Assembly (NCBI RefSeq): GCF_000284515.1 | Contig: NC_017668.1 | Span: 3,100,001 to 3,164,000 of the forward strand | Length of the DNA stretch: 64,000 nucleotides | Source of the DNA: Halobacillus halophilus DSM 2266 | GTDB taxonomy: Bacteria; Bacillota; Bacilli; Bacillales; Halobacillaceae | Direction of reading: 5' to 3' | Shown here: piece after piece, positions 42,868 through 52,470 of the stretch | Position numbering within the stretch: the stretch's first letter is position 1 | How the letters are laid out: each line of letters starts with the position of its first letter | Notes under the pieces: model-generated | Told to the model about the DNA's origin: nothing | What the model saw: only the letters and a program-made list of their open reading frames with translations | The model's database searches: none | Program-made: the position numbers and the translations under genes

Positions 42868-43659
42868 TTATAAAGCTTTAACCAGTCCCCCATCAATTAC
42901 AAGCGATTGACCGGTCAAATACGTATTTGCACCCGAGGCCAGAAAGACCACCGCTTTCGCAAATTCTTCTGGCTCTCCGTAACGTCCGATCGGAATGTTC
43001 TGCTCAGCTTTCTCACGTACTTCTTCCGCAGAAATCCCTGCCTGATCCGCGCGTTTTTGGTCCAATGAAGCGACGCGATCAGTAGCTATCCGGCCAGGGC
43101 CTACCGTATTAATTAAAATATTATCAGGGGCGAGTTCCTGAGATAGACTTTTAGAAAGACCAACGATTCCAGCCCGGAAAGTGTTCGATAAAATCAAATT
43201 ATCCAACGTCTGCTTAATCGATGAAGAAGCGATGTTCAGTATCTTTCCGCTCTTCTGCTCTTTCATGGAAGGAAGCACTTCACGGATCGTCCTGGTAAAA
43301 CTGAGCAGATTGAGTTCAAACGCCTGTTGCCAATCTTCGTCGGAGAAGTCATCAAATGTTCCGGCCGGTGGACCGCCTGCATTGTTAATTAATACATCTA
43401 CGGTTCCGTGCAGTTCGACGGCTTTTTGAACAAGCTGTTCGATCTGTGTTTTATTGGTCACGTCACAAACTTGATATTCTACATTCGGATTGCCGCTAAC
43501 TTCTTTAATTTCAGCTTTTGCCTTTTCCAGTTCTGCCTCGCTGCGGCTTGATATCAGCACCTTTGCCCCTTCTTTCGCAAATTCAGTACTGATCGCTTTT
43601 CCTAATCCCTTACTTGAAGCAAGTACGATAACCGATTTATCTTTTAAGTGGAGATCCAT
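42868..43659 (-). CDS. SDR-family oxidoreductase
   Basis: 263 residues. Cofactor motif ASSKGLGKAIS near the N-terminus (a variant of TGxxxGxG), NNAGG, and the catalytic Ser in NIASSSIKQT; the usual YxxxK Tyr is replaced by a Phe-containing stretch (NTFRAGIVGLSKSL), where the Lys remains but Tyr is absent. This matches the FabG-like 'atypical' SDR group without classic Tyr. Start 43659 is favoured because AAAGG lies nine bases upstream; ATG 43668 overlaps the previous stop. Last gene of the TAXI-TRAP operon. Confidence 0.85.
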   Translation of the reverse strand: MDLHLKDKSVIVLASSKGLGKAISTEFAKEGAKVLISSRSEAELEKAKAEIKEVSGNPNVEYQVCDVTNKTQIEQLVQKAVELHGTVDVLINNAGGPPAGTFDDFSDEDWQQAFELNLLSFTRTIREVLPSMKEQKSGKILNIASSSIKQTLDNLILSNTFRAGIVGLSKSLSQELAPDNILINTVGPGRIATDRVASLDQKRADQAGISAEEVREKAEQNIPIGRYGEPEEFAKAVVFLASGANTYLTGQSLVIDGGLVKAL

Positions 43660-43664
43660 CTGTT

Positions 43665-44543
43665 TCATCCTTTCTCGTTATCTTTTAAGTCTTTCACTGA
43701 ATTTCGCAGAGTCGTAAATCCATCAATCTGACATTCAATTACATCCCCATCTCTAATCACTACAGCCCCCGGTGTGCCGGTTGAGATAATATCACCAGGC
43801 AGCAAAGTCATCACCTTGGAATGAAACGATACGAGATAATCAGGGTCAAACGTCATATTATTGACTTCGTTCGTACGGTGGGACCGGCCGTTAATGACCG
43901 TCGTCACGTTCAACTTCCTTACGTCTTCGATTTCCTCAGGAGTAATAAGCTCAGGACCGAAGCTGAAAAAAGTATCGAAGCTCTTCGATCGGGTTAGATA
44001 CCTGGGATTTTGTTTTAAAATATCTTCAGCAGTCATATCAATAACGGTGGTATATCCTGCGATCACCTGATCTGCTTCTTCTTCTGGAACATCTTTGCAG
44101 GTTTGTCCAATTACGATACCTAATTCCGCTTCTCCAGTCGTTCGTTCCGATTGGGTGGGAATACAAATAAGGCCTTCGTGGCCGATAATGGTCGTGTCCG
44201 GCTTCATAAAACTGGCGGGTTCTTTCTGAGGCGCCTGCTCCTCAAGATCCGACGCATGGTCCACATAGTTCAATCCGATTCCCCAAATCTTTCTGGGGCG
44301 GCGGTAAAGAGGACCTACGTTATATTTCTCTTCTATGGCTAGCGACTCTTGCTCCTGTTTTGGAAGCTTATCCCACCAGTTTTTAAATCGTTCAAAGCTC
44401 TCGGACTGGAGAAGTTCAAATAGATCCGTCGGCCACGCCTTATCCATCTTCTCATTTATTGCCTGAACAGTTACAACATTTCTTGCTCCATCAAGCACGG
44501 CTGCTGTTTCTATTCCCTCTTGTTCTATTGTTAAAAAACGCAT
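43665..44543 (-). CDS. Fumarylacetoacetate hydrolase family protein
   Basis: 292 residues. FAH fold with KIWGIGLNYVDHASDLE, SFMKPDTTIIGHEGLI, the acidic metal cluster in EAELGIVIGQTC and VIDMTAEDI, and the C-terminal LLPGDIISTGTPGAVV. Family members hydrolyse or decarboxylate beta-diketo or 2-oxo acids. Its place behind a TAXI-TRAP transporter suggests it acts on the imported carboxylate. Start ATG 44543 (GGGGGAAGG upstream) leaves 16 bases after the TRAP permease stop; an ATG at 44591 would overlap it. Confidence 0.88.
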   Translation of the reverse strand: MRFLTIEQEGIETAAVLDGARNVVTVQAINEKMDKAWPTDLFELLQSESFERFKNWWDKLPKQEQESLAIEEKYNVGPLYRRPRKIWGIGLNYVDHASDLEEQAPQKEPASFMKPDTTIIGHEGLICIPTQSERTTGEAELGIVIGQTCKDVPEEEADQVIAGYTTVIDMTAEDILKQNPRYLTRSKSFDTFFSFGPELITPEEIEDVRKLNVTTVINGRSHRTNEVNNMTFDPDYLVSFHSKVMTLLPGDIISTGTPGAVVIRDGDVIECQIDGFTTLRNSVKDLKDNEKG

Positions 44544-44559
44544 ACCCTTCCCCCTTTCA

Positions 44560-46713
44560 TTATAGTGCGGATCGTTCCTGCTGAATTTCATTTGTTTTTC
44601 TAAAATTCACTGCAAGTACCAGGGCAAAGACGGCCAGACCAATTACGTCAGTAATAAACCCGGGATAAATCAAGAGCATAGCCCCAGCTCCGGACAGCGC
44701 CCGCATCCATCCAGGCACACTTTTCTTCAAATACCCTTCGGCCATAATCGATAACAAGAACACACCAATCAGCGATGTTACTGTAATCACTAAGATGTTC
44801 AGAATGGTGGCATCGAGCATAAGCATTTCGTGGGAGAATACGAACATGAATGGTACGATAAATCCAGCAATCGCAAGTTTCATGGCCTGGAAACCAGTCT
44901 TGTTCGGGTTCCCTCCGGCAACACCAGCTCCGGCAAAGGCGGCCAGTGCAACGGGCGGTGTGATGTTCGCAAAAATACCAAAGTAAAAGACAAACATGTG
45001 TGCTACAAAAGTAGCCGTTTCCGTGGAGCCAGCAATTTCTCGGTACAGAGGAAGCTGCAGCAGAATAGGTGCGGCCATCGTACTCGTAATAATATAGGTC
45101 GGGATACTAGGCAGTCCCATTCCTAAAATGATCGATGTGATCATAGTCAGCACAAGTGTAATCAGCAATTGAATCAGAGGGCTGTTCACGGTGCTTCCGA
45201 TATTGACAATACTATTGGCAATTTCCAGAGCCACCCCGGTTAAGGATGCGATTCCTACTACAATTCCTACAGCTCCGCAGGCAATGGCTACTGGAACAGT
45301 CGTCCGTGCTCCGTCTTCCAGAGCTTGCAGACAATCCTTAACTCCTACTTCTTCACCCTCAATTTTCAGTCGTTTTCTCCACACATTAATGAGAAGCGGT
45401 ACAACTAGAATAATGAGTAGTTCCCACCAGTCACTTCTAACGTTCGGAAGCGAGCTGCCGGTAAGAATCGCAGATAATTGCGGCTGAAAAATAAGGAAGA
45501 GAGAAATAGCCGTAATAATTGGAAGCATCCGCTTGGACCCTGCTATTACCACGGTCGCAATAATAGACCAGAAAGCCGCATAAAAAGGTGTTTTACCTGA
45601 GAAAAGTAAATAAAGCAGTGTAAGCATCGGAATGATTAAGTGTCCGCGTTCGACAATCACGCCTTTTAAGGAAGGCAGTTCACTTTTAGGCAATCCTTTC
45701 AAACCACGTTTCGCTGCACGAAAGTGAACCTGCAGAAGAATTCCAATATAAAACAGAAGCGCAGGTATTATTCCTGCTAGAATAATTTTTGTGTAAGCTA
45801 CATTCAAGTTCTCAGCCATGATAAAGGCTGCGGCTCCCATAATAGGTGGCAGAATCTGACCTCCGACACTCGCTGCCGATTCGACAGCGCCCGCAAAGTT
45901 TTTATTGTAGCCGATTTTTTTCATTAAAGGGATGGTAAAGGTTCCTGTGGTAACCACGTTCGCAATCGCCGATCCATTGATGGAACCTAAGAAGCCGCTG
46001 GCAATTACAGCTACTTTGGCCGGGCCGCCTTTCGTGTGACCTGCGACGGCTAATGCAAGGTCATTAAATAATTTGCCCATGCCGGATCGGCCCAGGAAGG
46101 CACCAAATAAAATAAATAGAATGATATAGCTGGCGGATACTCCAATGGCTGTACCGAGTACGCCTTCTGTTATAAACACAAGCTGAGAAATAATCTGTTT
46201 CCCTACTCCAGTGATCGTGTTCATATTGAGGACAGGATAAACCGACAGCTTCACGTAAAATCCGTATATAAGGAATCCAAGTCCTAATAAAGAGAGTCCC
46301 CAGCCAGTTACTCTTCGGGTAATATCAAACAGCAGCACGATAACCAGAATACCGACATAAAAGTCCAGGTCGTTAATTTGACCGCCGGACTGGATGATCC
46401 GCTCGGCAGTAACAAACATATATATCGCTACAAACAGCGAAAGAGCGGCCGTTATGTAGTCGTAAAAAGGGATTCCTTTTCCCCCTTTTTTCCTTACAAA
46501 AGGATAGAGTAAAAATCCAAGGGTCATTAATGTGTATAAGTGGATACTCCGTTGTTTAATATCTACCAGCGATCCGGCGTAAGAGGTATATAAATGAAAC
46601 AAAGATAAAGCAATCGCAAGGACGGATATAGTCAGGGCTACTGGTTTGGCCAAGTTTTCCCGGGTGGTACTTTCGCGGTCATAGTCTTCTGCCTGTTTTG
46701 CTTTTTTCTTCAT
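44560..46713 (-). CDS. TRAP transporter permease, fused 4TM/12TM (TAXI type)
   Basis: 717 residues with about sixteen to eighteen helices: an N-terminal DctQ-like small subunit (first four helices) fused to the DctM-like large subunit. Signatures include GRSGMGKLFNDLALAVAGHTKGGPAKVAVIASG and GMGLPSIPTYI. Such fusions work with TAXI binding proteins to import organic acids with sodium, which suits a halophile. The binding protein and DUF1850 genes precede it in the operon; the substrate is unknown. Confidence 0.93.
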   Translation of the reverse strand: MKKKAKQAEDYDRESTTRENLAKPVALTISVLAIALSLFHLYTSYAGSLVDIKQRSIHLYTLMTLGFLLYPFVRKKGGKGIPFYDYITAALSLFVAIYMFVTAERIIQSGGQINDLDFYVGILVIVLLFDITRRVTGWGLSLLGLGFLIYGFYVKLSVYPVLNMNTITGVGKQIISQLVFITEGVLGTAIGVSASYIILFILFGAFLGRSGMGKLFNDLALAVAGHTKGGPAKVAVIASGFLGSINGSAIANVVTTGTFTIPLMKKIGYNKNFAGAVESAASVGGQILPPIMGAAAFIMAENLNVAYTKIILAGIIPALLFYIGILLQVHFRAAKRGLKGLPKSELPSLKGVIVERGHLIIPMLTLLYLLFSGKTPFYAAFWSIIATVVIAGSKRMLPIITAISLFLIFQPQLSAILTGSSLPNVRSDWWELLIILVVPLLINVWRKRLKIEGEEVGVKDCLQALEDGARTTVPVAIACGAVGIVVGIASLTGVALEIANSIVNIGSTVNSPLIQLLITLVLTMITSIILGMGLPSIPTYIITSTMAAPILLQLPLYREIAGSTETATFVAHMFVFYFGIFANITPPVALAAFAGAGVAGGNPNKTGFQAMKLAIAGFIVPFMFVFSHEMLMLDATILNILVITVTSLIGVFLLSIMAEGYLKKSVPGWMRALSGAGAMLLIYPGFITDVIGLAVFALVLAVNFRKTNEIQQERSAL

Positions 46714-46720
46714 TTTTCCC

Positions 46721-47209
46721 TCACCTCAGCTTTACTGAAATATAAGTATTGATACCATTCCATATAGAGGAACGGACGACCTTGATTCGATAGGAATGAT
46801 TCTTCTTAAGGTCCAGGTGGTGACGCTCATATATCACACGGTGGTTCGTCTCCCTTCCTGTCCGTAAGGCTAGTTCTTTCCCAATCGTTTGAGTGATGCC
46901 TGTCATATAGACCCATCCATCTTTTAGGAAGGTGTCTTCACCCGCATCATTTGGCACTCCCGCTCCAAAGGTCTTAAAACGGGTTGCTGTTAGTTCAATC
47001 ACCCCGTCTTCAAGCGCAAACATTTCTTCCCAGTCTTCTTTTTCCACCGAATGTGTCCACCGGATGGAGAATTCCGCACCTTCCTTGTACAGGAACGCAC
47101 TTTCAGTTTCATCTTCCGCTACAATCAGAAGGAGTGGAATTTTGACAACTGCGAGGAGAATGCCCAGGCAAAGAGTGACAGCGGCGATCATTACTACTTT
47201 CCATTTCAT
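46721..47209 (-). CDS. DUF1850 family protein
   Basis: 162 residues with one N-terminal helix (about 5-24) and an exported domain containing FSIRWTHSVEKEDWEEMFAL, the typical DUF1850 core. These proteins are regularly encoded between TAXI binding protein and fused permease, as here (gap 8 bases to the permease), but their role in transport is unknown. Confidence 0.88.
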   Translation of the reverse strand: MKWKVVMIAAVTLCLGILLAVVKIPLLLIVAEDETESAFLYKEGAEFSIRWTHSVEKEDWEEMFALEDGVIELTATRFKTFGAGVPNDAGEDTFLKDGWVYMTGITQTIGKELALRTGRETNHRVIYERHHLDLKKNHSYRIKVVRSSIWNGINTYISVKLR

Positions 47210-47247
47210 CGTATAAAAAAGGGCACCGGAGCGATGCCCTATGACCC

Positions 47248-48243
47248 TTACTCTAAAATGCCCTGTTCTTCATAGAATTTCTTAGCTCCCGGGTGAAGAG
47301 GGGCCACTAAATCCTTAGCAATTTCATCACGGCCTAGCTGTTTCAATGCCCCTACCGAAACGCCTTCTGTACCCAAGTATTCGTAGTAACGCTTCGTCAG
47401 GTCATAGACCACGTCTTCACTTAAGTCTGGAGAAACAATAATCATATTCTGAATCCCTACCGTTTCAACTGGATTCTCTAATTTATATTTTGCTTCATTT
47501 CCAGCTTCAATTTTATTGGCTTTGTAGAAAGGATATTTATCCATCAGCTTCTTAGCCGTTTCTCCTTTAATTTCTACAAAATTAATGTCCGTTTGCTGCT
47601 GTAAATCTGTAATATTGCTGTTCGGTACTCCTGAGGTAAAGAAAGCCGCATCCAGGTTTCCATTTTTCATTTCCTGTACACTATCTGCATAACCTGTATG
47701 GGTTACCTTGGAGAAGTCATCATAAGTCAGTCCAACCGCTTCCAGAACTTTCTTCGCGCTCTGCTCTACCCCAGAACCGACTTTTCCAACGCCTACTTTT
47801 TTACCTTTCAAATCTTCTATGGATTGGATGCCGCTGTCTTTCAGAGCAACTACCTGCACCACATTCTGGTACATGCCGGCCATGGCTTGAACATCAACTG
47901 AATTCCCTTCAAATTGTCCATTGCCTTCGATAGCATCATACCCGACGTCACTCATAATGATAGCCATCTGATTTAATTGATCCTGGATGTTCTGGATATT
48001 CGCTACAGAAGCTCCAGTCGATTCGACGGTTACATTATCAATACTGTCACTTTCTTCAAAAACCGGCTTTAAGGCTCCGCCGATTGGGTAGTAAGTTCCT
48101 GATGTTCCTCCTGTTCCAAGTACAATAGATTTCGAATCCGATCCGCCTGATCCAGACGCTCCTTCTGAGCCTCCGTCTCCTCCACAGGCAGCTAATACCA
48201 TCACAGAAGCAAGCGCTATTAAAAATACTAATTTTTTCAACAT
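47248..48243 (-). CDS. TAXI-family TRAP transporter substrate-binding lipoprotein
   Basis: 331 residues. Signal peptide with lipobox VMVLAAC, then a TAXI (TRAP-associated extracytoplasmic immunogenic) fold with VLGTGGTSGTYYPIGGAL near its start and GKKVGVGKVGSGVEQSA. It presents a carboxylate to the fused permease encoded downstream. First gene of the operon TAXI-DUF1850-permease-FAH-SDR. A perfect cre box lies about 40 bases upstream of its start. Confidence 0.92.
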   Translation of the reverse strand: MLKKLVFLIALASVMVLAACGGDGGSEGASGSGGSDSKSIVLGTGGTSGTYYPIGGALKPVFEESDSIDNVTVESTGASVANIQNIQDQLNQMAIIMSDVGYDAIEGNGQFEGNSVDVQAMAGMYQNVVQVVALKDSGIQSIEDLKGKKVGVGKVGSGVEQSAKKVLEAVGLTYDDFSKVTHTGYADSVQEMKNGNLDAAFFTSGVPNSNITDLQQQTDINFVEIKGETAKKLMDKYPFYKANKIEAGNEAKYKLENPVETVGIQNMIIVSPDLSEDVVYDLTKRYYEYLGTEGVSVGALKQLGRDEIAKDLVAPLHPGAKKFYEEQGILE

Positions 48244-48282
48244 CGTTCATCCCCCATTTCTGAATTTCAATTTCTAAAACTA

Positions 48283-48298
48283 ATGGTAACGCTTTCAT
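48283..48298 (-). promoter_or_regulatory. CcpA cre box of the TAXI-TRAP operon
   Basis: Reverse strand ATGAAAGCGTTACCAT matches the cre consensus WTGNAANCGNWNNCWW at every position, 40 bases upstream of the binding-protein ATG. Position suggests repression by CcpA when sugars are present. Confidence 0.75.
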
Positions 48299-48406
48299 AT
48301 TATTTTTAGAATATTATGAACATATTGGACATTTTGGTCTTTTTGGTCACGTAGTACACAAAAGTAAAAGAGCAGTTAAACATTATTGTTGATTTTCATA
48401 GAAGAC

Positions 48407-48953
48407 TTAATAAACTATAGGGCCGGATTGTGTAAGACTCCGTTTCGAGATAATCTGGGCCCATTGCCAAAAATTTGATGAGGGAGGCTGCGGAAACAAC
48501 TCGCTTTCCTGCGGGGGAACTGGCAAGCCTCCTCAGTCGTTAACACTCCCTGTGGGGTCTTTCCTAGCTCCTTCTCCCGCGGGAGTCTCGTCGTTTTCCT
48601 TCGCCCCCCTATGGTCGAGGAGTGAACGGACCCTTCTATAGGAATATTCAGCATCCTGAATCAGCCTTTAATGCTTCTATAGCAAGGATTATCCAACGTA
48701 CACGCTCACTGTTATAGGTTTATCCCCACTATAAATTAGGCGTTTCAAACATGATTTCGAGCTCTCTGTATCGCGAGGTCCGGAGGGGGACGATGAAGAC
48801 TCCTGCGGGATGAACATGATCGGTGAGATCCCGCAGGGCTGTTAAGCCCGAGGAAGCTCAGCACATGCCCGCGGAAAGCGAAATCGTCCCCAGCAGGACC
48901 TAATTCTCACAAAAGTCTCGAAACTTAGTCTTAAACAAACGGGAGCTTTACTG
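48407..48953. repeat. 0.5-kb composite repeat element, copy B (inverted relative to A and C)
   Basis: Inner inverted ends AAGACTCCGTTTCGAGAT (48434-48451) and GTCTCGAAACTTAGTCTT (48915-48932), 499 bases in all. Contains the two GC-rich modules (about 48500-48610 and 48780-48900) and the central AATGCTTCTATAGC also seen in copy C. Confidence 0.85.
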
Positions 48954-48985
48954 TAAGATCAACTTGGGGATCTAACAAAGAGAAA

Positions 48986-49022
48986 ATAAAAAAGACCTTT
49001 TGCCTGATCTGCAAAAGGTCTT
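48986..49022 (-). terminator. Terminator overlapping the response-regulator stop codon
   Basis: AAGACCTTTTGC / GCAAAAGGTCTT perfect 12-bp stem with a seven-base loop and T-run on the reverse strand. Confidence 0.85.
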
Positions 49023-49707
49023 ACACTTTCATATGATAGCGATTTACGGGGCGGCCCACTCCTCCATACTGAATGTCGATATCCACCTCGCCGATTTTTT
49101 GGAGGTATTCTAAGTACCTGCGTGCTGTTACCCGGGCCATTCCCACACCGTCTGCTACCTGTTCAGCGGATAAAGCATCAGAGTTTCGGCTGAGAAAAGT
49201 AGTAATTTGCTCCAGAGTCTGTTGATTTAATCCTTTAGGTAATTCTTTGACATCATGATCAAGCTTACTTCCAACCAGCCCATCGATCTGCTGCTGTTGT
49301 AAAGCTCCCTCACCCCTTATTTCCGAACGGAAATCCCGGTAGTTTGTGAGCGCTTGCTGCAGACGCTCAAATTTAAAAGGTTTAATCAGATAATCGATGG
49401 CACCGTGCCTGAACATGGAGCGAATGGTATCTTTATCGTTGGCTGCTGTAATTACAATGACATCAACATCAAACGCATGCTTTCGTATTTCTTTAAGTGC
49501 TTCCACACCATCCTGTCCCGGCATAAAAATATCCAGAACGATCAGATGGGGAGAAAGCTCTTTGGCCATTCTCACTCCTTCTCTCCCATCCGAAGCGACA
49601 TCAACGACTTGAAACGGAGATACCCGTTCAATGAATTGCCGATTCACTTCCTGGACCATGGGGTCGTCTTCAATTAACAACACTTCAATAACCTGTTGCC
49701 TGCTCAT
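49021..49707 (-). CDS. Response regulator, DctR/CitB family
   Basis: 228 residues. Receiver domain (about 1-125) with the acidic pair IEDD, phospho-acceptor Asp in IVLDIFMPG, Thr in VITAA and the Lys in LIKPFKFERL; C-terminal helix-turn-helix (about 165-225) with LSAEQVADGVGMARVTARRYLEYL, typical of the CitT/DcuR/DctR group. ATG 49707 has GGAGG upstream, inside the end of the kinase gene; the overlap points to coupled translation. Controls carboxylate uptake genes in relatives. Confidence 0.92.
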   Translation of the reverse strand: MSRQQVIEVLLIEDDPMVQEVNRQFIERVSPFQVVDVASDGREGVRMAKELSPHLIVLDIFMPGQDGVEALKEIRKHAFDVDVIVITAANDKDTIRSMFRHGAIDYLIKPFKFERLQQALTNYRDFRSEIRGEGALQQQQIDGLVGSKLDHDVKELPKGLNQQTLEQITTFLSRNSDALSAEQVADGVGMARVTARRYLEYLQKIGEVDIDIQYGGVGRPVNRYHMKV

Positions 49708-51304
49708 AGGAATCCTCCTCAAGTATCATAGGAAACGTAATTAATATGCTCATGCCCTCTCCCTTTCGAGAAAAAACTTCGATCTCTCCCAGTCCTTTAT
49801 CCACGATATTGTTCACTAAATAAAGCCCGATCCCTGAGCCCTTCTGTCCTTTTGTTGTAAAACCTTTATCAAAGATAGCTGTTTGTTGTTCACTGGAAAT
49901 CCCCTTGCCATTGTCCTCCACACTGATGGAACAGCTATGTTCATTTTGCGAGATAGAAACATCGATCCACTTTTCTTCGCGTTCCATTTCCTCAAAGGCG
50001 TGAAAAGCATTTTCGATAAGATTGCCTAATATAAGAACAAAATCATGCTGATCAAGTAAAGGCGGATAACGATGCATTTCACTTTGGCTATCAATCACCA
50101 CTTCAATTCCCAGTTCTTTACCGCGGCTTACTTTACTGAGCAATAGACCGGATAAACTATAATCCTTCAAATTTTTCACTAAAAAGTTAGATAGGCGCTC
50201 CTGTTTTTCTGAAGTTTCAAATACAAAATCCAGTGCCTTATCCTTCTGATCTAGTTGAATGAGACCCGCAATGGTATGCAGCTTGTTTAAGTGCTCATGA
50301 TTCTGAACACGTAAAGCATCCACAAAGGCTTTCACGCCTGTTAGTTCTTCGGCGAGTCGGGTAACATCCGTCCGGTCCTGGAAAATCACTACCGCACCGA
50401 TTGTCTCCTCTTCTACTCTTATCGGAACGCGTGTGCTCATCACTAAAGTGCTCCCCAGCCGAAGCTCTTCATTATAAACACCCTGTCCCGAAGAGAGTAC
50501 GTCCCCAAGCCTGATGTCCGGCATAACCTGTTCGATCCTTTGCTTTCTCTGATCTCCTTTAATACCGAGAATCTTTTTAGCTTTATCGTTCATAATTGTA
50601 ATTTTTCCTTCATTATCAATTGCTACAATACCTTCATTCATAGCCTGGAAGGTGGCCGTCCGCTCCACGAGCAGCTGAACCACTTCGTGAGGTTCCAAAT
50701 GAAACGTCTGTTCTTTTAAATGCCTCGCCAGCAGCCAGGAACCCGTAATTCCGAAAAGTCCTGTTAATAAAAGAACCAGCAGGATTTCGCTTTTCATTGC
50801 AAACAGAATTTCCTGCAACGATGGCAGTAGATTTCCGACAATCACGACACCGATCTGCTCGTGATCTTCATTCATCACGGGTACAAACCCCCGTACAGCT
50901 ACTCCCATCACCCCCTCGGCCTTGGAAGTATAACTGTGTTCCCCAAAAGCCGGCCCTTCATCCTTGCCCGAAGATAAAGTGCCGAGCTTCTCTTCCACCG
51001 GATGAGAATATCGAATTCGATTCATATTCAGGACTACGATATAGTCCGAGCTGTTAATTGTACGAATCCGCTCCACTACAGGATTGATTTTCTTCCAACC
51101 CTCTGATTCGGTTAACCCTTCTTTAAGAGCTGGTAGATTTGCAATAGTCCTTCCGGTGACGAGGGCATGTTCTCCAAGTGATTCTTCTTTGGATTCAATT
51201 GAATTTCCTATTATGATAATACCGCCTATCAAAACGGTAAAGGCTACAATTCCAAATGATAGAATAGTAATCTTCCAGCGGATGGGCATCCGTTTAAGTG
51301 ACAT
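49685..51304 (-). CDS. Sensor histidine kinase, DctS/CitA family
   Basis: 539 residues: helix 9-31, extracellular PDC-type sensor (about 32-170), helix 172-194, PAS domain (about 205-320; NEGIVAIDNEGKITIMNDKAKKILG), SpoOB-type dimerisation helix with the phospho-His in VQNHEHLNKLHTIAGLIQL, and HATPase_c with NLIENAFHAFEE and GSGIGLYLV. This is the architecture of the DctS/DcuS/CitA carboxylate sensors. It is divergent from the DctP/DctB-like gene at 51399, as expected for a co-sensor pair. Confidence 0.92.
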   Translation of the reverse strand: MSLKRMPIRWKITILSFGIVAFTVLIGGIIIIGNSIESKEESLGEHALVTGRTIANLPALKEGLTESEGWKKINPVVERIRTINSSDYIVVLNMNRIRYSHPVEEKLGTLSSGKDEGPAFGEHSYTSKAEGVMGVAVRGFVPVMNEDHEQIGVVIVGNLLPSLQEILFAMKSEILLVLLLTGLFGITGSWLLARHLKEQTFHLEPHEVVQLLVERTATFQAMNEGIVAIDNEGKITIMNDKAKKILGIKGDQRKQRIEQVMPDIRLGDVLSSGQGVYNEELRLGSTLVMSTRVPIRVEEETIGAVVIFQDRTDVTRLAEELTGVKAFVDALRVQNHEHLNKLHTIAGLIQLDQKDKALDFVFETSEKQERLSNFLVKNLKDYSLSGLLLSKVSRGKELGIEVVIDSQSEMHRYPPLLDQHDFVLILGNLIENAFHAFEEMEREEKWIDVSISQNEHSCSISVEDNGKGISSEQQTAIFDKGFTTKGQKGSGIGLYLVNNIVDKGLGEIEVFSRKGEGMSILITFPMILEEDSYEQATGY

Positions 51305-51370
51305 GACCGATCTTCCTCCCTCGTCTATTATTAATAGTGTATCACTTTAAAGCAGGCCTATGTTACACTA

Positions 51371-51386
51371 TTGGAAACGATTACAA
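51371..51386 (+). promoter_or_regulatory. CcpA cre box before the DctB-like gene
   Basis: TTGGAAACGATTACAA fits WTGNAANCGNWNNCWW at every position. It ends where the AAGGAG ribosome site begins, so bound CcpA would block the transcript start region or elongation. Confidence 0.7.
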
Positions 51387-51398
51387 GGAGTAGTCCCT

Positions 51399-52451
51399 TT
51401 GAAAACGGTCGCAGCCATTTGTCTATTTATTTTCACAGGAATCGTGACAGCTTTTGTATTCGGATTTGATTTAAATGAATCCCAGGATTCCTTGCAGTAC
51501 GATGATGAACAGGAAGGAATTGAAGATAAGGTCGTAATTAAATTCAGTCACGTCGTTGCCGAAAACACCCCAAAAGGCAGGGCCGTCCGGCAATTCGCTT
51601 CCCTCGTTCATGAGCGGACAGACGGGGAAATTAAAGTGGAGATTTATCCGAATGGAACCCTTTATAACGATCAAAATGAGTATGACGCATTAATAAACGG
51701 CCATATTCAAATGATCGCGCCGGCTACATCCAAGCTTACCGAGCGGTTCCCAAAATGGCAGGTCCTGGATCTCCCATTTGCCTTCCCCACCTATCAAGCA
51801 GTGGAGGAAGCTTACGAGGGGACGATTGGTCAGACACTGATTGATCAATTGGGCCCTAAGGTAAAAGGAATAACCTTTTGGTACAACGGCTATAAGCAGG
51901 TGACCAGCAGCGAAGAACCTATGATCTTACCTTCTGATTTCAATCAAACTCACTTGAGAATCATGCCTAGTCCTGTTATTGAGTCCCAGTTCCATGCACT
52001 TGGAGCAAGTACCAGCCAGATGCCGTTCAATAAAACGTACAGTAATTTGGAAGTCGATTTTATTAATGGCCAGGAGAACACTTTATCAAACATTTACTCT
52101 AAGAATCTATACAAAGAACAAGACTACTTAACGATCAGTAATCACGGCTATCTGGGTTATGCTGTCCTTATGAATGATGAGTTTTGGAGTGAACTTTCTA
52201 ACGAACATCAGGCTATAATTTCACAGTCCATAGAAGAAACGACCGATTGGATTAAACGGCATTCCATAGAAATTAACGATGCACACCTCCGTCAGATTAA
52301 ACGGGACGACTCTCTGGAAGTGTATTATTTAACAAAAGAACAACGTGCCTTGTGGAAAGAAGCTGTTCAACCCGTATATCAGGTAACGGAGCCTATTGCC
52401 GGGGAACTTCTAATGGAAGAAGTTTATCGTTTACAAGAAAAATATCAATAG
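51399..52451 (+). CDS. DctP-family TRAP binding protein, likely DctB-like co-sensor
   Basis: 350 residues from TTG 51399 (AAGGAG eight bases upstream; ATG 51360 lacks a site). An N-terminal helix without lipobox exports it; the mature part has the DctP fold with FSHVVAENTPKGRAVRQFA, VEIYPNGTLYND and the carboxylate-contact region LRIMPSPVIESQFHALGA. No cognate DctQM permease lies nearby. In B. subtilis the similar DctB (YdbE) sits beside dctS-dctR and works as sensory partner of DctS; the same role is inferred here. Confidence 0.85.
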   Translation: MKTVAAICLFIFTGIVTAFVFGFDLNESQDSLQYDDEQEGIEDKVVIKFSHVVAENTPKGRAVRQFASLVHERTDGEIKVEIYPNGTLYNDQNEYDALINGHIQMIAPATSKLTERFPKWQVLDLPFAFPTYQAVEEAYEGTIGQTLIDQLGPKVKGITFWYNGYKQVTSSEEPMILPSDFNQTHLRIMPSPVIESQFHALGASTSQMPFNKTYSNLEVDFINGQENTLSNIYSKNLYKEQDYLTISNHGYLGYAVLMNDEFWSELSNEHQAIISQSIEETTDWIKRHSIEINDAHLRQIKRDDSLEVYYLTKEQRALWKEAVQPVYQVTEPIAGELLMEEVYRLQEKYQ

Positions 52452-52470
52452 GAACACTGGAGGAATCAAT

